From the NCBI GenBank assembly GCA_963971425.1, contig OZ020523.1, positions 19,945,105 to 20,009,104 of the forward strand: a DNA stretch of 64,000 bases. Direction: 5' to 3'. The notes below the pieces were generated by a model, which saw only the letters and a list, made by a program, of their open reading frames with translations, had not been told where the DNA came from and did not search any database. The stretch is from Bryoerythrophyllum caledonicum. Taxonomy: Eukaryota > Streptophyta > Bryopsida > Pottiales > Pottiaceae. The position numbers and the translations under genes were made by a program. Of this stretch, positions 11,885 through 22,300 are shown one piece after another; position 1 is the stretch's first letter, and each line of letters opens with the position of its first letter.

Positions 11885-12300
11885 CCTTCCGTCACAGCTA
11901 TGCAATTTCAGAAATTGATGGATCCTTCCATGGTTGAGTAACGCAACAAGTGGTCAACCGTTGCTCTTATGAATAATTGTTACGTCTGCAAACTCAATGC
12001 CCTACTATACCCAGCATGGGGATGCGTTATCACCCTAGTCATAGAGAAAGACAAGTCCTATTGTGTCACCTTCACAGACCTCTTGAGTTGTTCATGTTCT
12101 GATTTCTTGAAGATGCAATCGGAGACGGTAGGGAAAAAGGGGAAATAGTTGTATTGCAAGCATGTCTGTTACATCTTACGTTACCTTTGTAAGTTGGATT
12201 TCTAGGAGGACTTAATTATGCATGCTCTAAGCTTCAGCTTTAACCAAGTCCTGCGCATTCTAATGCTTGCCGACATCGTTGTCAAAGCGTGAGAAAGGCT
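11885..12300 (+). pseudogene. SWIM zinc-finger gene relic, copy 1
   Basis: One + frame reads ...VIEKDKSYCVTFTDLLSC, SCSCSDFLKMQSETVGKK, then YCKHVCYILRYLCKLD and ...FNQVLRILMLADIV. The CxCxnCxH spacing is that of a SWIM zinc finger, found in MuDR/FAR1-type transposase-related proteins and in plant SWIM-only proteins. The frame has in-frame stops and no intact gene surrounds it. A second, better copy is inverted at 14985-15175, so the two derive from one source. Transposase versus host gene cannot be decided. Confidence 0.65.
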
Positions 12301-12346
12301 ATGGAGTTGCACGTTTTAATAATATGAATGAATCTAGATTACTCAT

Positions 12347-12360
12347 AGATAGCGTCGCGG
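12347..12360. repeat. GATAGCGTCGC motif
   Basis: TAGATAGCGTCGCGG is the complement of the GCGACGCTATC word that begins the GAGCGGC-type repeat ends at 14140 and 15203. It may mark a decayed end of the same element. Confidence 0.3.
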
Positions 12361-13029
12361 AACATATGTTGGATCAATATTGGATTTCATAATAGTGATT
12401 AACACTTACAAATTTAGATAATATATGCAGTGATATTGTTATAAGCAACAAATTTTCATACTTCCCATGTACTACCATACGCAATGGTCAATTTTTTATA
12501 TAATTAATTCAAAATAGAGAGTGCTTGTTTCTTTGGGAAATTTCTAGGAATTTACCTAGGTGATGTCCATGCCATGCCCATGTGGTACCCATGTAAAGCT
12601 ATGGTGATATCCAATTGACACCTCTGCAATACCCTCATAATACCTTTGTAATATTCTTTGATATCCATTGTTTTCAAATAAAAATAATATTAATAAAGAA
12701 TTAATTTGATCAATCCAAAACCAATATAGTACAATATATTTGCATAACACTCTCATTTGCAAATCATAAACTCTTCTTCGATTCCAAAATATGCCACCCT
12801 ACAAATGTAGATAATTAAAAAAATATTTACAAAAAATGGTCATAATCCAAGCATGAGAAGAGAGGTTGGCCGGAAAAAAAAGGGGGAAATAAGGTGTCTA
12901 GGGTTATAGGATATGATCTTAATTTAGTGAAATTTTCAAAAATTATCTTCAAAATATGTAGTTGTATTGAAATTTCAAATTCAAAAAAATAAAATTGCCA
13001 TTTTTTCCCCAATTTTCTGAGATTTTTTT
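12361..13029. other. AT-rich stretch, no gene seen
   Basis: 12540-12660 holds repeated short words (ACCCATGT, TACCTTTGTAATA). 12830-13029 aligns in style with the AT-rich interior that follows the GAGCGGC ends. No coding support. Confidence 0.35.
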
Positions 13030-13076
13030 GCTCGCTGCTCGCCGCTTGGTGCTCAACGTTCACAAGATATCGTCGC
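13030..13076 (-). repeat. GAGCGGC-type repeat end, copy 1
   Basis: On the minus strand this reads GCGACGATATCTTGTGAACG followed by degenerate heptamers (GAGCACC, AAGCGGC, GAGCAGC, GAGC), then an AT-rich body. The same arrangement occurs at 14137-14185, 15203-15250 and 41655-41700. It is interpreted as the conserved terminus of a dispersed element. Confidence 0.5.
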
Positions 13077-13149
13077 TTGGTTCTTTGCTACACTTTCTAC
13101 TAAGTATGAGTGGTCCATGAAGCATAAGGCTCAAAAGGTGTGAAACTCC

Positions 13150-14130
13150 AAATCATGGCAACTCAATCAGCGTTGTCATTGCATGGTTCATTAGCTTCAG
13201 CTGCCCCTCCAAACAATTAATTATAGCATTGAGGCGGTCTTGCGTGTTAGTCAAGGTATAAGTACAATGTAAGTGAGTAAAACCACCTACTTTCTTCCGC
13301 TCTTCCTGTTCCTGAACATAAATTATAAATTTATGTCACCAACTCTCTATTAGTAAGTTTCAAAACGACACCCTCCAAGACCTTTAGCCAAAATGGCTCA
13401 AATTGAATTTGATAAATTATTTTCCCCTAGCGGAGTACGTAGGAGCAGCCTAGAAGTTTAACATTCTGTTGGGTCCAAACGCTTGATCTCTCATGTAACG
13501 TGTGTTCTAGCTCAAAATAATATAATAGGTTCTCCATGCCAAAATCACCAAGAGGGAATAAGAGCAAAATTAGATTAGATACACCTACATGACCACGTAG
13601 CAAAGTTTTGCAAAGAAGCCTCTGACTTGTAAGGTACACTAAACATCGCATTTAGTGTCGTCTACACGCTGCTTCTATGTAGTGGCTTCTAACATTGCAA
13701 TTTCACCCCACGTTCATACATCATGGAGCTTCAATGTCCTTGCATTTCATCCCACGTTCATACATCTTTACAATACAATTTTACACGTCATGGACAATGC
13801 TCAATCTAACTTTTGTAGATTCCATCAAGTGGTCTTGTAACAAGAGAGATATCAGTCAAAGTCATGCAATGCCAACGAACAACAATTCTCTTCTATGCAT
13901 CTCACTTCTCATAATGTTGCCCATTTATGTACAATGAAATTTTCATGTTCCATTCTCTAGACCTTTAAGCATTATGAAGTACAGTAAAATATTGCCATTG
14001 ATTCAACATCACAAGTAGCTTAAAGAGTTCAACTGTCAAAGATTCCTTCCTAAACTTGTGACAACACATTATATCACATCCAATTGTATTTAAAAATTTG
14101 TGATACTTTTCTATAATCAATTAGTAGAAA
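13150..14130. other. Decayed coding-like tract and short tandem repeat
   Basis: Minus strand 13310-13190 encodes QEQEERKKVGGFTHLH then TNTQDRLNAIINCLEGQL, which has coding character, and might be a further exon of the SWIM-type relics either side. 13700-13790 has a repeated CACGTTCATACATC unit. No complete gene. Confidence 0.3.
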
Positions 14131-14136
14131 TTAATG

Positions 14137-14185
14137 CAGCGACGCTATCTTGTGAGCGGTGAGCAGCGAGCGGCGAGCGGTGAGC
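14137..14185 (+). repeat. GAGCGGC-type repeat end, copy 2
   Basis: GCGACGCTATCTTGTGAGCG is followed by heptamers GTGAGCA, GCGAGCG, GCGAGCG, GTGAGC, then an AT-rich body (14190-14560). It is inverted relative to the copy at 13030-13076. Confidence 0.5.
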
Positions 14186-14723
14186 ATAAAAAATCCTAAA
14201 ATCTTGAATTTTTTTGTCATTTTTTTGGGAAAAAAGTGAAATTCGAGGTTTTTTCAGCAGATCATCAAATTTTGGTGACATATTTTTCAAAAACTTCTAA
14301 TTTTAGAAAATACCCTATAGCCGTGGTATACTGCGAAATTGCATGTTTTTCCTTTATTTTGGTCTTTTAGAGTTCCTGTTTTAGTTTAAAGGTGTGTCAC
14401 ATTTTTTTTCGATAAGTGGTACAACTGTGAAATTTGGCCTTAAATGTTGCAAAATTTACTAAATTAAGAAAGTACCCTATAGTTATGGATACATTGACAA
14501 TTGATAGTTTTTTTTCCATGTTCTTATGCATGTTATGGAATTTTAATCTTTGTGCTTTTTTTTCTTTTGAAGATTACATTTGTACTTTTATATAGGATGG
14601 CAATTTATAAAACATAACCTTCCAATGAAGTGCTAGAGTACTAGATGTGGAGTAAGATAATTTATTTTTTGAAGCAATAACATAAGATGTTTCTATAGAA
14701 ATACCAACGGTCTGTGAAAACCT

Positions 14724-14889
14724 TAAACTACCGGGTGATGGTGAGAGTTTTCCAACTTCTCCAAATGGAAAGGTGTAGGGTTCAAATCCCCGTTGTTGTA
14801 TGCTGGCTCTATCTAACGGAACTGTTGGAAGTTGCCAACAAAACAACTCCTCTACGGTTTGAAAAAAAAACAAAAATAAATAAACTACC
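14724..14889 (+). mobile_element. tRNA-derived SINE with 9-bp target duplication
   Basis: A body of 148 bp (14733-14880) begins GGGTGATGGTGAGAG, which resembles a Pol III A box. It carries a good B box, GGTTCAAATCC, near 14790, and ends in an A-rich tail (GAAAAAAAAACAAAAATAAA). The body lies exactly between direct repeats TAAACTACC at 14724-14732 and 14881-14889. Box order, tail and target duplication together support a SINE moved by LINE machinery. Confidence 0.7.
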
Positions 14890-15202
14890 ACCTATAATCA
14901 CGCAATTGGAATATTGACACCACATCAGCTATCTAGATATAGAAAGAGTATTAAAATTTATGTCGTGACGCACATCATCATGCGATTTCTGCAATATTAG
15001 CAAGCTCTAGTATGCGTATAACTTCATTGAAGCTGTAGCTTGGAGCATGCATGAACAGGTCCTTTTTGTAGTCCAGTTTACACAAGTAACGTAAGATGTA
15101 GTACACATGCTTACAATATTTCCATTGCCTCTTCTTTCCCAACGCCTCTGCTGACATCTTCAAGAAATCTGGGCACTACATGCGGGGTAGTCTGTAATGG
15201 GA

Positions 15203-15250
15203 GCGACGCTATCTCGTGAACGGTGAGCGGCAAGTGGCGAGTGGCGCATT
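15203..15250 (+). repeat. GAGCGGC-type repeat end, copy 3
   Basis: GCGACGCTATCTCGTGAACG is followed by GTGAGCG, GCAAGTG, GCGAGTG, GCGC. The words GGCAAGTGGCGAGTGGC recur at 45900-45916. Confidence 0.5.
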
Positions 15251-15567
15251 TCTCATCAATGTGAGCATACAATGTTTGGCATATTTGCGTCAATTTCTTC
15301 GGCACGCGAACAATAAACCACTTTGATGGATCACATACCAATTCCACACTGAAGTTGTATGTAGAACTGTTGAATCTAGTCCATTGAAGGCCTCTTCTGT
15401 ACTTGTTCGAGTCACTCTTGTTCCATCTTGTGGATTAGAGAAATTCACCGTATCCAATTAATGAAAATTGTGGCCTGACATGAGTGGCATGTCAAGCTTG
15501 GTTTTGGTAGACTTAAAGATCTCCGCACGTTTTAGTCTGCATGTCTTGGAAGGGCCTAGGAAAGTGT

Positions 15568-16962
15568 CACTATAAGAAACCCGTGTTTTTTGTGACAGGG
15601 CAACTAACGTGCAATTATGTTATGTGCAACATCCGGCACGTCAACGTTGACGTCCAAAAAAATCCGTTATAATTGACATGCGAAAAACATGCCAAAATCT
15701 CAAAAAACAAGCCCACGTTTTTTAAAACGTCACAAAAACTTGGGGGTTGAAGGTGTTAAAAATCTGCCATGTGGCTGCCACGTCGCGTCCACATCATCGC
15801 CACATGGACGGGCAGTGCCACATCCCCAAATTTTTCATCCGGGCCCTTGGTAATGTGGCCCATGATGTGGCGCATGACGTGGCATACGATTGTGACTAGG
15901 CTTGCATACGTGGACCCGCCATTTTCTGATGTGGCACCTTTAAAATATGACGTGTCACTTTTTAAAATATGACGTGGCATGTCCAATCAGCATAGTTTAA
16001 TGCATAATTAATTGTGGACAGTGTAAATTGGGACGTCATTTCTAACACGGTATGTTTTCTGTGACATTCGTTATGACGTTTTCTGTGACGTTCGTTATGA
16101 CGTTTTCTGTGACGTTTGTTATGACGTTTTCTGTGGCGTTCGTTGAGATGGAGGTCACCAAAAGCAAGCACCAGGTCAGCAAAAGCAAGTGCCATGTCAC
16201 CAAAAAGAAGCGCCATGTCACCAAAAAGAAGCGCCATGTCATCAAAAAGTACCGTAACACAAAAAGTTTCAAGGGTAATTCAAATTCATCCAAATAGATG
16301 GATGAAAGTGAATCACTCTTGATTCAAGTGTGATGAGATAGGAGAGAAGGCCTTACATATATATACAATGGGATGCACAAGTGGTGACAATCCATATGAG
16401 ATTGTTGGATTTGTCATGGTGTTAGCCTCGTGTTAGCATAAACATTAAAATGTCACAGTAGACGTCCATCCAGACGTCTGTTCCAACATCCTCTTTGCCT
16501 ACGTGGCAGCTGATTTCAACCTTGCCTACGTGGCTCAAACATGTTTTTTGTGATGTCAGTAACGACATCCACGTTTTTTGTGACGTTAGTAACGACATCC
16601 AGGTTTTTATTTTTGTAGGGGTCAGCCCATCTCTACTGTATTTTAACCACTGGGCAGTGTTTTACGAGAGGTTGCAGTAACAATCTCGAAGTTACTCACA
16701 GTGAAACTAAAACCCCCTTGCCGACGTGGCACTGTCACCTTTCTGAGGACGTTGTCTAAAACATGACTATGTTCACTAGGATGTCCCGCAAAACAAATAC
16801 GTTTATGCTAACATCTCTGCATTTTTTCTGCGTTTTTTCCATGTTTGGTGCAACATCCACCAGAATCCGAGAGCCCAAGGCTCGGCCCGTTCGCAAAAAC
16901 ATGTTTTGAAAAACACACTTGATCACAGCTAACGTCACTAAAATCACGGGTTTCTTATAGTG
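15568..16962. mobile_element. Complete non-autonomous CACTA (En/Spm-type) element
   Basis: The ends are CACTATAAGAAACCCG (15568) and CGGGTTTCTTATAGTG (ending 16962), flanked by the 3-bp duplication TGT at 15565-15567 and 16963-16965, the standard CACTA signature. Subterminal copies of CACGTTTTTTGTGACG-like words (15583, 16548, 16572) fit transposase-binding repeats. At 1395 bp it has no transposase gene, so it needs a relative in trans. The interior holds two short satellites (16050-16145 and 16150-16250). It interrupts the SWIM relic. Confidence 0.92.
16050..16250. repeat. Two tandem arrays inside the CACTA element
   Basis: Array 1 is about four copies of a 24-bp unit (GACGTTTTCTGTGACGTTCG + TTAT). 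Array 2 is about four copies of a 21-bp unit (CACCAAAAAGAAGCGCCATG + T). Both are multiples of three, so every frame is open and gives artefactual repetitive ORFs such as (HRKRHNE)n and (MALLFGD)n. Confidence 0.85.
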
Positions 16963-17399
16963 TGTTAAACAACTTTTGCAATAAATCTAGAATCACCTGA
17001 ACATTGTATGGATCGCTACCAAAGCGTACCTATGTTGTGACCTTTTTCATCGTGCCACGTTTTAACCAGGCTCAATATGAAGTGATTTTTGTGAAAGCTC
17101 GGATGATATTGTCCATAGTAGCCGCATACAAACACCTCATGGTGGTTTCAAATTTTACGAGGCAATGATAATAGAATGTATCTAAAAGGCTAAAAGATGG
17201 CATGCCTGCTCTTTCATCAAGCGTGAGATCTTGCGAGGACACAATAATTCTTATGTAAATTCTAATTACATTTCTAAATAGTTTTTAATTCCAAAATGTA
17301 CAATGCATTAAGAGTACTTACAAGTTGCATTGTGCACTCCCATTGTCTATATTGCCATCCAATCCTCAAGAGCAAGACGCTTGCTCTCGGCAGTAGCAC

Positions 17400-17760
17400 C
17401 CAAAGATAACCACCACCTTTATATACCTTAGTATTGTTCTTCAGCCTCCTCTTGTGTCTTGGACTCTTTCCATACCTTGCACATGGGAATGTGTTGACCC
17501 CAGGTCCTTGAGCGAGAATGTTATTGTTGGTGCCTTGTTGCAGGCATATAGTTCAATGGAATAAAAATGTCCATTTCTGATATTCTATAGGCACGTCCTT
17601 ATTGCTACTACCATCGAACTGCTAGATGGCATGCTAGCTAAGAAGCCTTAAATATGAAATTAAACCCAAAAATTTATTCAAAAATATCAACTATCTTAGT
17701 TATCATCAAGACACAAAATTTGTTTGCCTCTGTTGTTGCTCTGTTCAGATAATCTGAGTC
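17400..17760. other. Unassigned stretch
   Basis: No supported exon or repeat end. 17460-17560 is ordinary mixed-composition sequence. Confidence 0.3.
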
Positions 17761-17764
17761 AATG

Positions 17765-18490
17765 TATCAATTCCATTTTTTGAATTTTTTTTTCCATATG
17801 AGCATACATGTATTTACAACTCTTTTCAAAATTTTGAGTGGCCCAAAGAAAGCCTTTGGATCCAAAACTCCCCTTTGAGCTAGTGAAAAACTTGGAAATT
17901 TTAGAAACATTGTTTGATAAACAAAAATGAATATGAAAATAAACCCAAAAAAATCTTCAAAAATAATATTCATCTTCACTTTCTTATCTTCAACCATCGA
18001 GTAAATTTTCTTTGTAAAATATAAATTATATTTTGGGATTTTCTTTTGTTGCTAGATTGAGATCTTTCAAGTTTTTTGTGAACTTTTGAGGGCCTCCAAA
18101 ATGGCTTTCGGATCCAAAAGCCATATTTGGGGCACTCCAAAACTTTTCAAAAGTTAAAAATCATGCCTTGATTTCCAAAAAATAAATTTTAAAAATAGAA
18201 AATAGAAAACATAGAGTTTGTCTTGCTTCTGTTGTTGTTTCTTTTCAAGTAAATAAGTAAACCTCATAATTTTATTTTTTGAATATGGTATTTTTCCATA
18301 TGAGCATACATGTATTTTCAACTCTTTTCAAAATTTTGAGTGGCCCAAAGAAAGCCTTTGGATCCAAAACTCCCCTTTGAGCTAGTGAAAAACTTGGAAA
18401 TTTTAGAAACATTGTTTGATAAACAAAAATGAATATGAAAATAAATCCAAAAAATTCTTCAAAAATAATATTCATCTTCACTTTTTTACC
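17765..18490. repeat. Direct repeat, two about 215-bp units about 502 bp apart
   Basis: 17765-17985 and 18275-18487 are nearly identical (both contain ATGAGCATACATGTATTT and GCCTTTGGATCCAAAACTC). Between them (18060-18140) lies a diverged relative with GGCTTTCGGATCCAAAAGCC. The minus frames over both units (about 70 codons) are duplicates of repeat sequence and show no domain. Confidence 0.8.
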
Positions 18491-18504
18491 TTGTAACTGA
18501 TTTT

Positions 18505-18870
18505 TTGTAAAAATTCAAGGATCTCATCCAGAGGGGGGGAGAATCGTGAGTTTTTACCAAAATCAGTGACCCCTGATTTTGGCTTTCGGATCCGACAGCC
18601 ATTTTCAGGGGTCACTGATTTTGATTAAAATTCAAGGATCCCATCCAGAGGGGGGGAGAATCGTGAATTTTTACCAAAATCAGTGACCCCTGATTTTGGC
18701 TTTCGGATCCGAAAGCCATTTTCAGGGGTCACTGATTTTGGTAAAAATTCAAGGATCTCATCCAGAGGGGGGGAGAATCGTGAATTTTTACCAAAATCAG
18801 TGACCCCTGATTTGGGCTTTCGGATCCGAAAGCCATTTTCAGGGGTCACTGATTTTGATAAAAAATTGAG
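18505..18870. repeat. Tandem array of three about 117-bp hairpin units
   Basis: Each unit has AAGGATCTCATCCAGAGG, a G-run, GAGAATCGTGA, then a long inverted repeat AAAATCAGTGACCCCTGA...TTTCGGATCCGAAA...TCAGGGGTCACTGATTTT, with units starting near 18515, 18630 and 18747. The foldback spans about 75 bases with a GGATCC centre. A fourth unit lies at 19290-19405. Confidence 0.85.
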
Positions 18871-19640
18871 AATCCTCTCCCTGCTAGAGAGTTCTTCGAC
18901 GCGCGTGTATAATTCTTCTTTCTTTGACGGTCATGATCATGAGATCGTGTTCACGATTTCTATATTTCTCTCTACCTGATCCTCGTGAGAGTGCTGAGGG
19001 AGTGCAGATGCGAGAGGTGGCGAGGGTGGGGAGTGTGGGTGGGAGGGTGGTGAGTGTGTGAGGGGAGGGTGGGGAGTGTGCATGGTAGGCTAGGGAGTGT
19101 GAGTGGGAGGCTAGAGAGTGTGGGTGGGGTGGGACGTGAGTGTGTGTGTGGGGAGGTCCACGGGAGTTATTCTGTAGTGAGTGAGTAATATGTGAGGTCT
19201 AGGCTGGGGTAGGGAGGGGGTACGATGTGATATATGCTCTGCCTCGACTGCTTAGAAGTATGTGAGTCTTGTTGTTAAGAGAGCCCACGCGAAGGATCTC
19301 ATCCAGTAGGGGGGAGAATCGTGAATTTTTCCAAAATCAGTGACCCTTGATTTTGGCTTTCGGATCCGAAAGCCATTTTCAGGGTCACTGATTTTGATAA
19401 AAAATTGAGAATCCTCTCCCAGCTAGAGAGTTCTTCGACGTGCGCGCATATTTCTTCTTCCTTTGATGGTCACGATCATGAGATCGTGTTCACGATTTCT
19501 ATATTTCTCTCTACCTGATCCTCGTGAGAGTGTTGAGGGAGTCCAGATGCGAGAGGTGGTGAGGGTGGGGAGTGTGGGTGGGAGGCTGGGGAGAGTGGGT
19601 GGGGTGGGAAGTAGTGAGTGAGTGGCTTGAGAGGGCTAGG
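18850..19640. repeat. Tandem duplication (period about 539 bp) with G-rich tract
   Basis: 18857-19100 and 19396-19640 repeat the same series: GAGAATCCTCTCCC, GAGAGTTCTTCGACG, CATGATCATGAGATCGTG, TCTCTCTACCTGATCCTCG and a GGGTGGGGAGTGTGGGTGGG-type tract. The fourth hairpin unit is at the junction. The G-rich strand has many G3-4 runs (18990-19230, 19550-19660). Confidence 0.8.
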
Positions 19641-19833
19641 CTGGGGTGGGGGAGGGACATTGCTTTATTTCGCCCGAAGTTTTTTTCATGACCATTTTGG
19701 CCATACTTGTTGGATTGCATGAGCAGGAATTTAGTTTACTCATGTGTTCTAGAATTAATTCTTAATTCATTTCAAGTTTCTAGTTCAGGTGGATGCAATT
19801 TGTTGCTTCGATTTCTCATGCATACTTATTGCA

Positions 19834-22300
19834 GGTTGAGAGTTTGGAACCTACAGCAACTTCTTCACGTGAGGACCTTGAGATTATGGAGGACAAAGCA
19901 CGCGTCACTGAACTTGTTGATGAGCATGGGCTAGCTCCTACACTTCAATCTTTACGGAGGTCCATCCGTGGGACCTCATACGACATCCTATAGAGCAGCA
20001 TCTGCTCTTTTGCTGGTGATCTCCCAATTTCTCTCTGTCGGATGGTGCCCATGAGTGAGGTGAGGTTACCTCTTAGAAGTGATGTCGAGAAATTGAAGGG
20101 GGAGTTCGTCAATGGGTATCGGCCTGGTTCTGCATGTTTTTATGTGTCAGTCAAGAGTTTCTCCCTTGTCGAGAAGCGGGTGCAACCACTATACAGGTCA
20201 ACGTGGTCTAAGCTTTAGGCTGAAGAGGACCGGAAGTTCGAGGAGTTATTGAAGACTCGACCGGAGTACTCGGTGTATTCAGAGAAGTTCTTCTTCGAGC
20301 CATATGGCAATCATCGCCATATGGCTTGGACCGAGGTGATTTCCCAACTACACCCATCCGATGTCACCTTTCACGTGCCCGTTAGAGCCGTGGTTATCGA
20401 GCCGACTATCGAGAACCGACACATCTTGCTCACCGTAATGACCGACTTGAACAGGTACGCTCGAACTTAGATACTCTGAACTTTGTTTGTTTCAGTTGCT
20501 TTTACTATTGTACTTCATTTAATGACACTGAAATATTCTTTTGTCGTAGGCAAAAAGAATCAGATCAAGTTGTGCAACACCTCACACACGACATAAAGCG
20601 TGTTCAGCATTTTGGCCTCTTAGAGTTTGAGCAATTGAAGGGGCTCATCAGTGATGAAGATTACAAACTGAGTGTCCTTGAGTGGTCAAAGAAGGGACAA
20701 CGAAAGTGGTATCATATGATTCTCGAAGCATTTGTGAAGCTCATGTATGAGGTACATAATGATCCCTTTGACCAGGTAGCACTTGCCATTCCTCTCCTTT
20801 TAATATTCCTATTCAAAATATTAAAACTGATCACGACCTTATGTTGTCCACATCGGGACCTGATTGTTGTTCAAGAGGCGCAAATCCAAAAATTTAAGGA
20901 CAACTTGGTCACGGGTGTTAGTGAAGATCGGCGTGGAAGTGCTGGAGAGTTGGTGAGCCGTTGCACTGAAGCTATGTAAAAGAAGAAGACGACTTGCCAG
21001 ACCGTGCTCACTCGGATGTTGGCAATTGCCAATCCGGCTAACGGGGAGGATTTCTTCAAAGAGAATCGAGATAGGGTAAATGTTTTTTTCCCATTCCTTT
21101 TCATATTGAATTTCTAACTTCTGCCCTTGTAAATTCCACTCTAATTCTTGATATTGTGATGTAGGTGAATCGTCACTTTGATGTTTACCAGGTGCGACCC
21201 AAGATGACTCCCGAAAAACTCCAGCTCATCGCCACGGCTTGGGTAGCTGCAAAGTTCAAGTTGCGCTGGTGCAGGTGGTGGAACATGAGCAAGGGCAACA
21301 TAATGGAGTATAACTTCCCCGCGTCGCCAGCATCGGATAAGGTTCTTCGTGGCTGGATTGACAAGGCAACGTTCTGGGCTGGGGTAAGATCCAATATTTA
21401 TTGACATTCACATCTTTTTTGTATGATTGTTCTATGATCATTTCCTAACTATGTGGATTTCGTTTTACAGCTAGAAGAAGAGTCTGAGGAGCTCTACACA
21501 GAGATTTTCCTTGAGGACAACATTGTCCTTAAGACTGAAGGGCTACCGAATCCCATCTCCTCCATTGGAAAATGGATTGAGGCAAAGAACATGACGTTGT
21601 GGACTAAAGTGTTTTCTACTCACATCGGAAAGGGAGGCTCCTACACGAAGAACGAGGAGTTTATGGCGCATGACGATTGCGAGAAGGTCATGAAGCGAGC
21701 AGTGATGCGATATTTTTGGAGAGTGCTCGTGGCCCATGGAGCCTTGTTAGTCGGAGATCTACCCATTCGTTTCACAAAGTGGATAGATACTTTTGCTCCC
21801 AAGTGTATCTTCACAGATCTATACTTAGAGGCGTCGGTTTTTTGTGCACCACCTCCTCCAATGCCCGTGGTACTTGGAGATGCGGGAGGTGAATCCCACC
21901 CCTGGAGACAAGGTTCAGCTACAAGTGGCATGCAAATCCATTGCGGTCCCTCCTGTTTCCAGCAGCGTACTTCCCTTGTTGGCGGCTCCATTGGCAGCGT
22001 CTGAGGAGCAATTCGAGAAGGCCAAAGCCAAGGCTATTGAGAAAGCGGCTACGGCAGTAATTAAGGAACATGAGAGGGAGGCTGCTAGGCTAGAGAAGGA
22101 GAGTTCAAAGAAGGAGAAGAAAGAGACGAAGGAGAGGTACAGGAAGTTCGCGGCGTTGGTGGCGAAGGAGGGGCCTCAAAAGTTGTTTACTCAACTAGGG
22201 GGATTTGAAGGATTTGCAGTCCCTCCAGCGGTGACACTGACGATGGGCGTTTCACCCTCAACTAGCAACCGACCTTCTACTTGTCCCATTGTGAGTCATC
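19834..22300 (+). pseudogene. Broken multi-exon gene of unknown family
   Basis: At least five consecutive coding blocks have believable splice borders: 19834-20455 (acceptor TTATTGCAG, donor AACAG|GTACGC), about 20550-20775, about 20857-21075, about 21165-21383 and 21472-22290. Block 1 contains EDKARVTELVDEHGLAPTLQ and later VKSFSLVEKRVQPLY. Block 2 has DIKRVQHFGLLEFEQLKG. Block 4 has PKMTPEKLQLIATAWVAAKF. Block 5 has GLPNPISSIGKWIEAKNMTL and ends in a Lys/Glu-rich helix (KEHEREAARLEKESSKKEKK). A few in-frame stops and a frame change show it is broken. No zinc finger, DDE or polymerase motif is visible. It could be a host gene or the accessory protein of a DNA element. G+C is higher than in the flanks. 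Confidence 0.55.

Larger units (their letters stand above)
14985..17330 (-). pseudogene. SWIM zinc-finger gene relic, copy 2, split by a CACTA element
   Basis: Minus-strand coding traces run from about 17330 to 14985. 17240-16970 gives LDERAGMPSFSLLDTFYYH, LVKFETTMRCLYAATMDNII and VQVILDLLQKLFNT. After the CACTA insertion the trace continues at 15560-15330. It ends with CPDFLKMSAEALGKKRQW, then YCKHVYYILRYLCKLDYK and YSFNEVIRILELANIAE. The last part is a SWIM finger (CxC...CKH) matching copy 1 at 11885-12300 in inverted orientation. A GAGCGGC-type end (15203-15250) interrupts it as well. Relic of a SWIM-type gene or transposase; broken in several places. Confidence 0.55.

Noticed and set aside
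16052-16297. Repetitive ORFs on both strands (e.g. (HRKRHNE)n, (MALLFGD)n)
   Set aside because: They arise from 24- and 21-bp tandem repeats inside the CACTA element; every frame is open, so no protein is supported.
18505-19405. CRISPR-like array
   Set aside because: Units contain long internal hairpins, spacers are not unique, there are no cas genes, and the setting is a plant nuclear genome.
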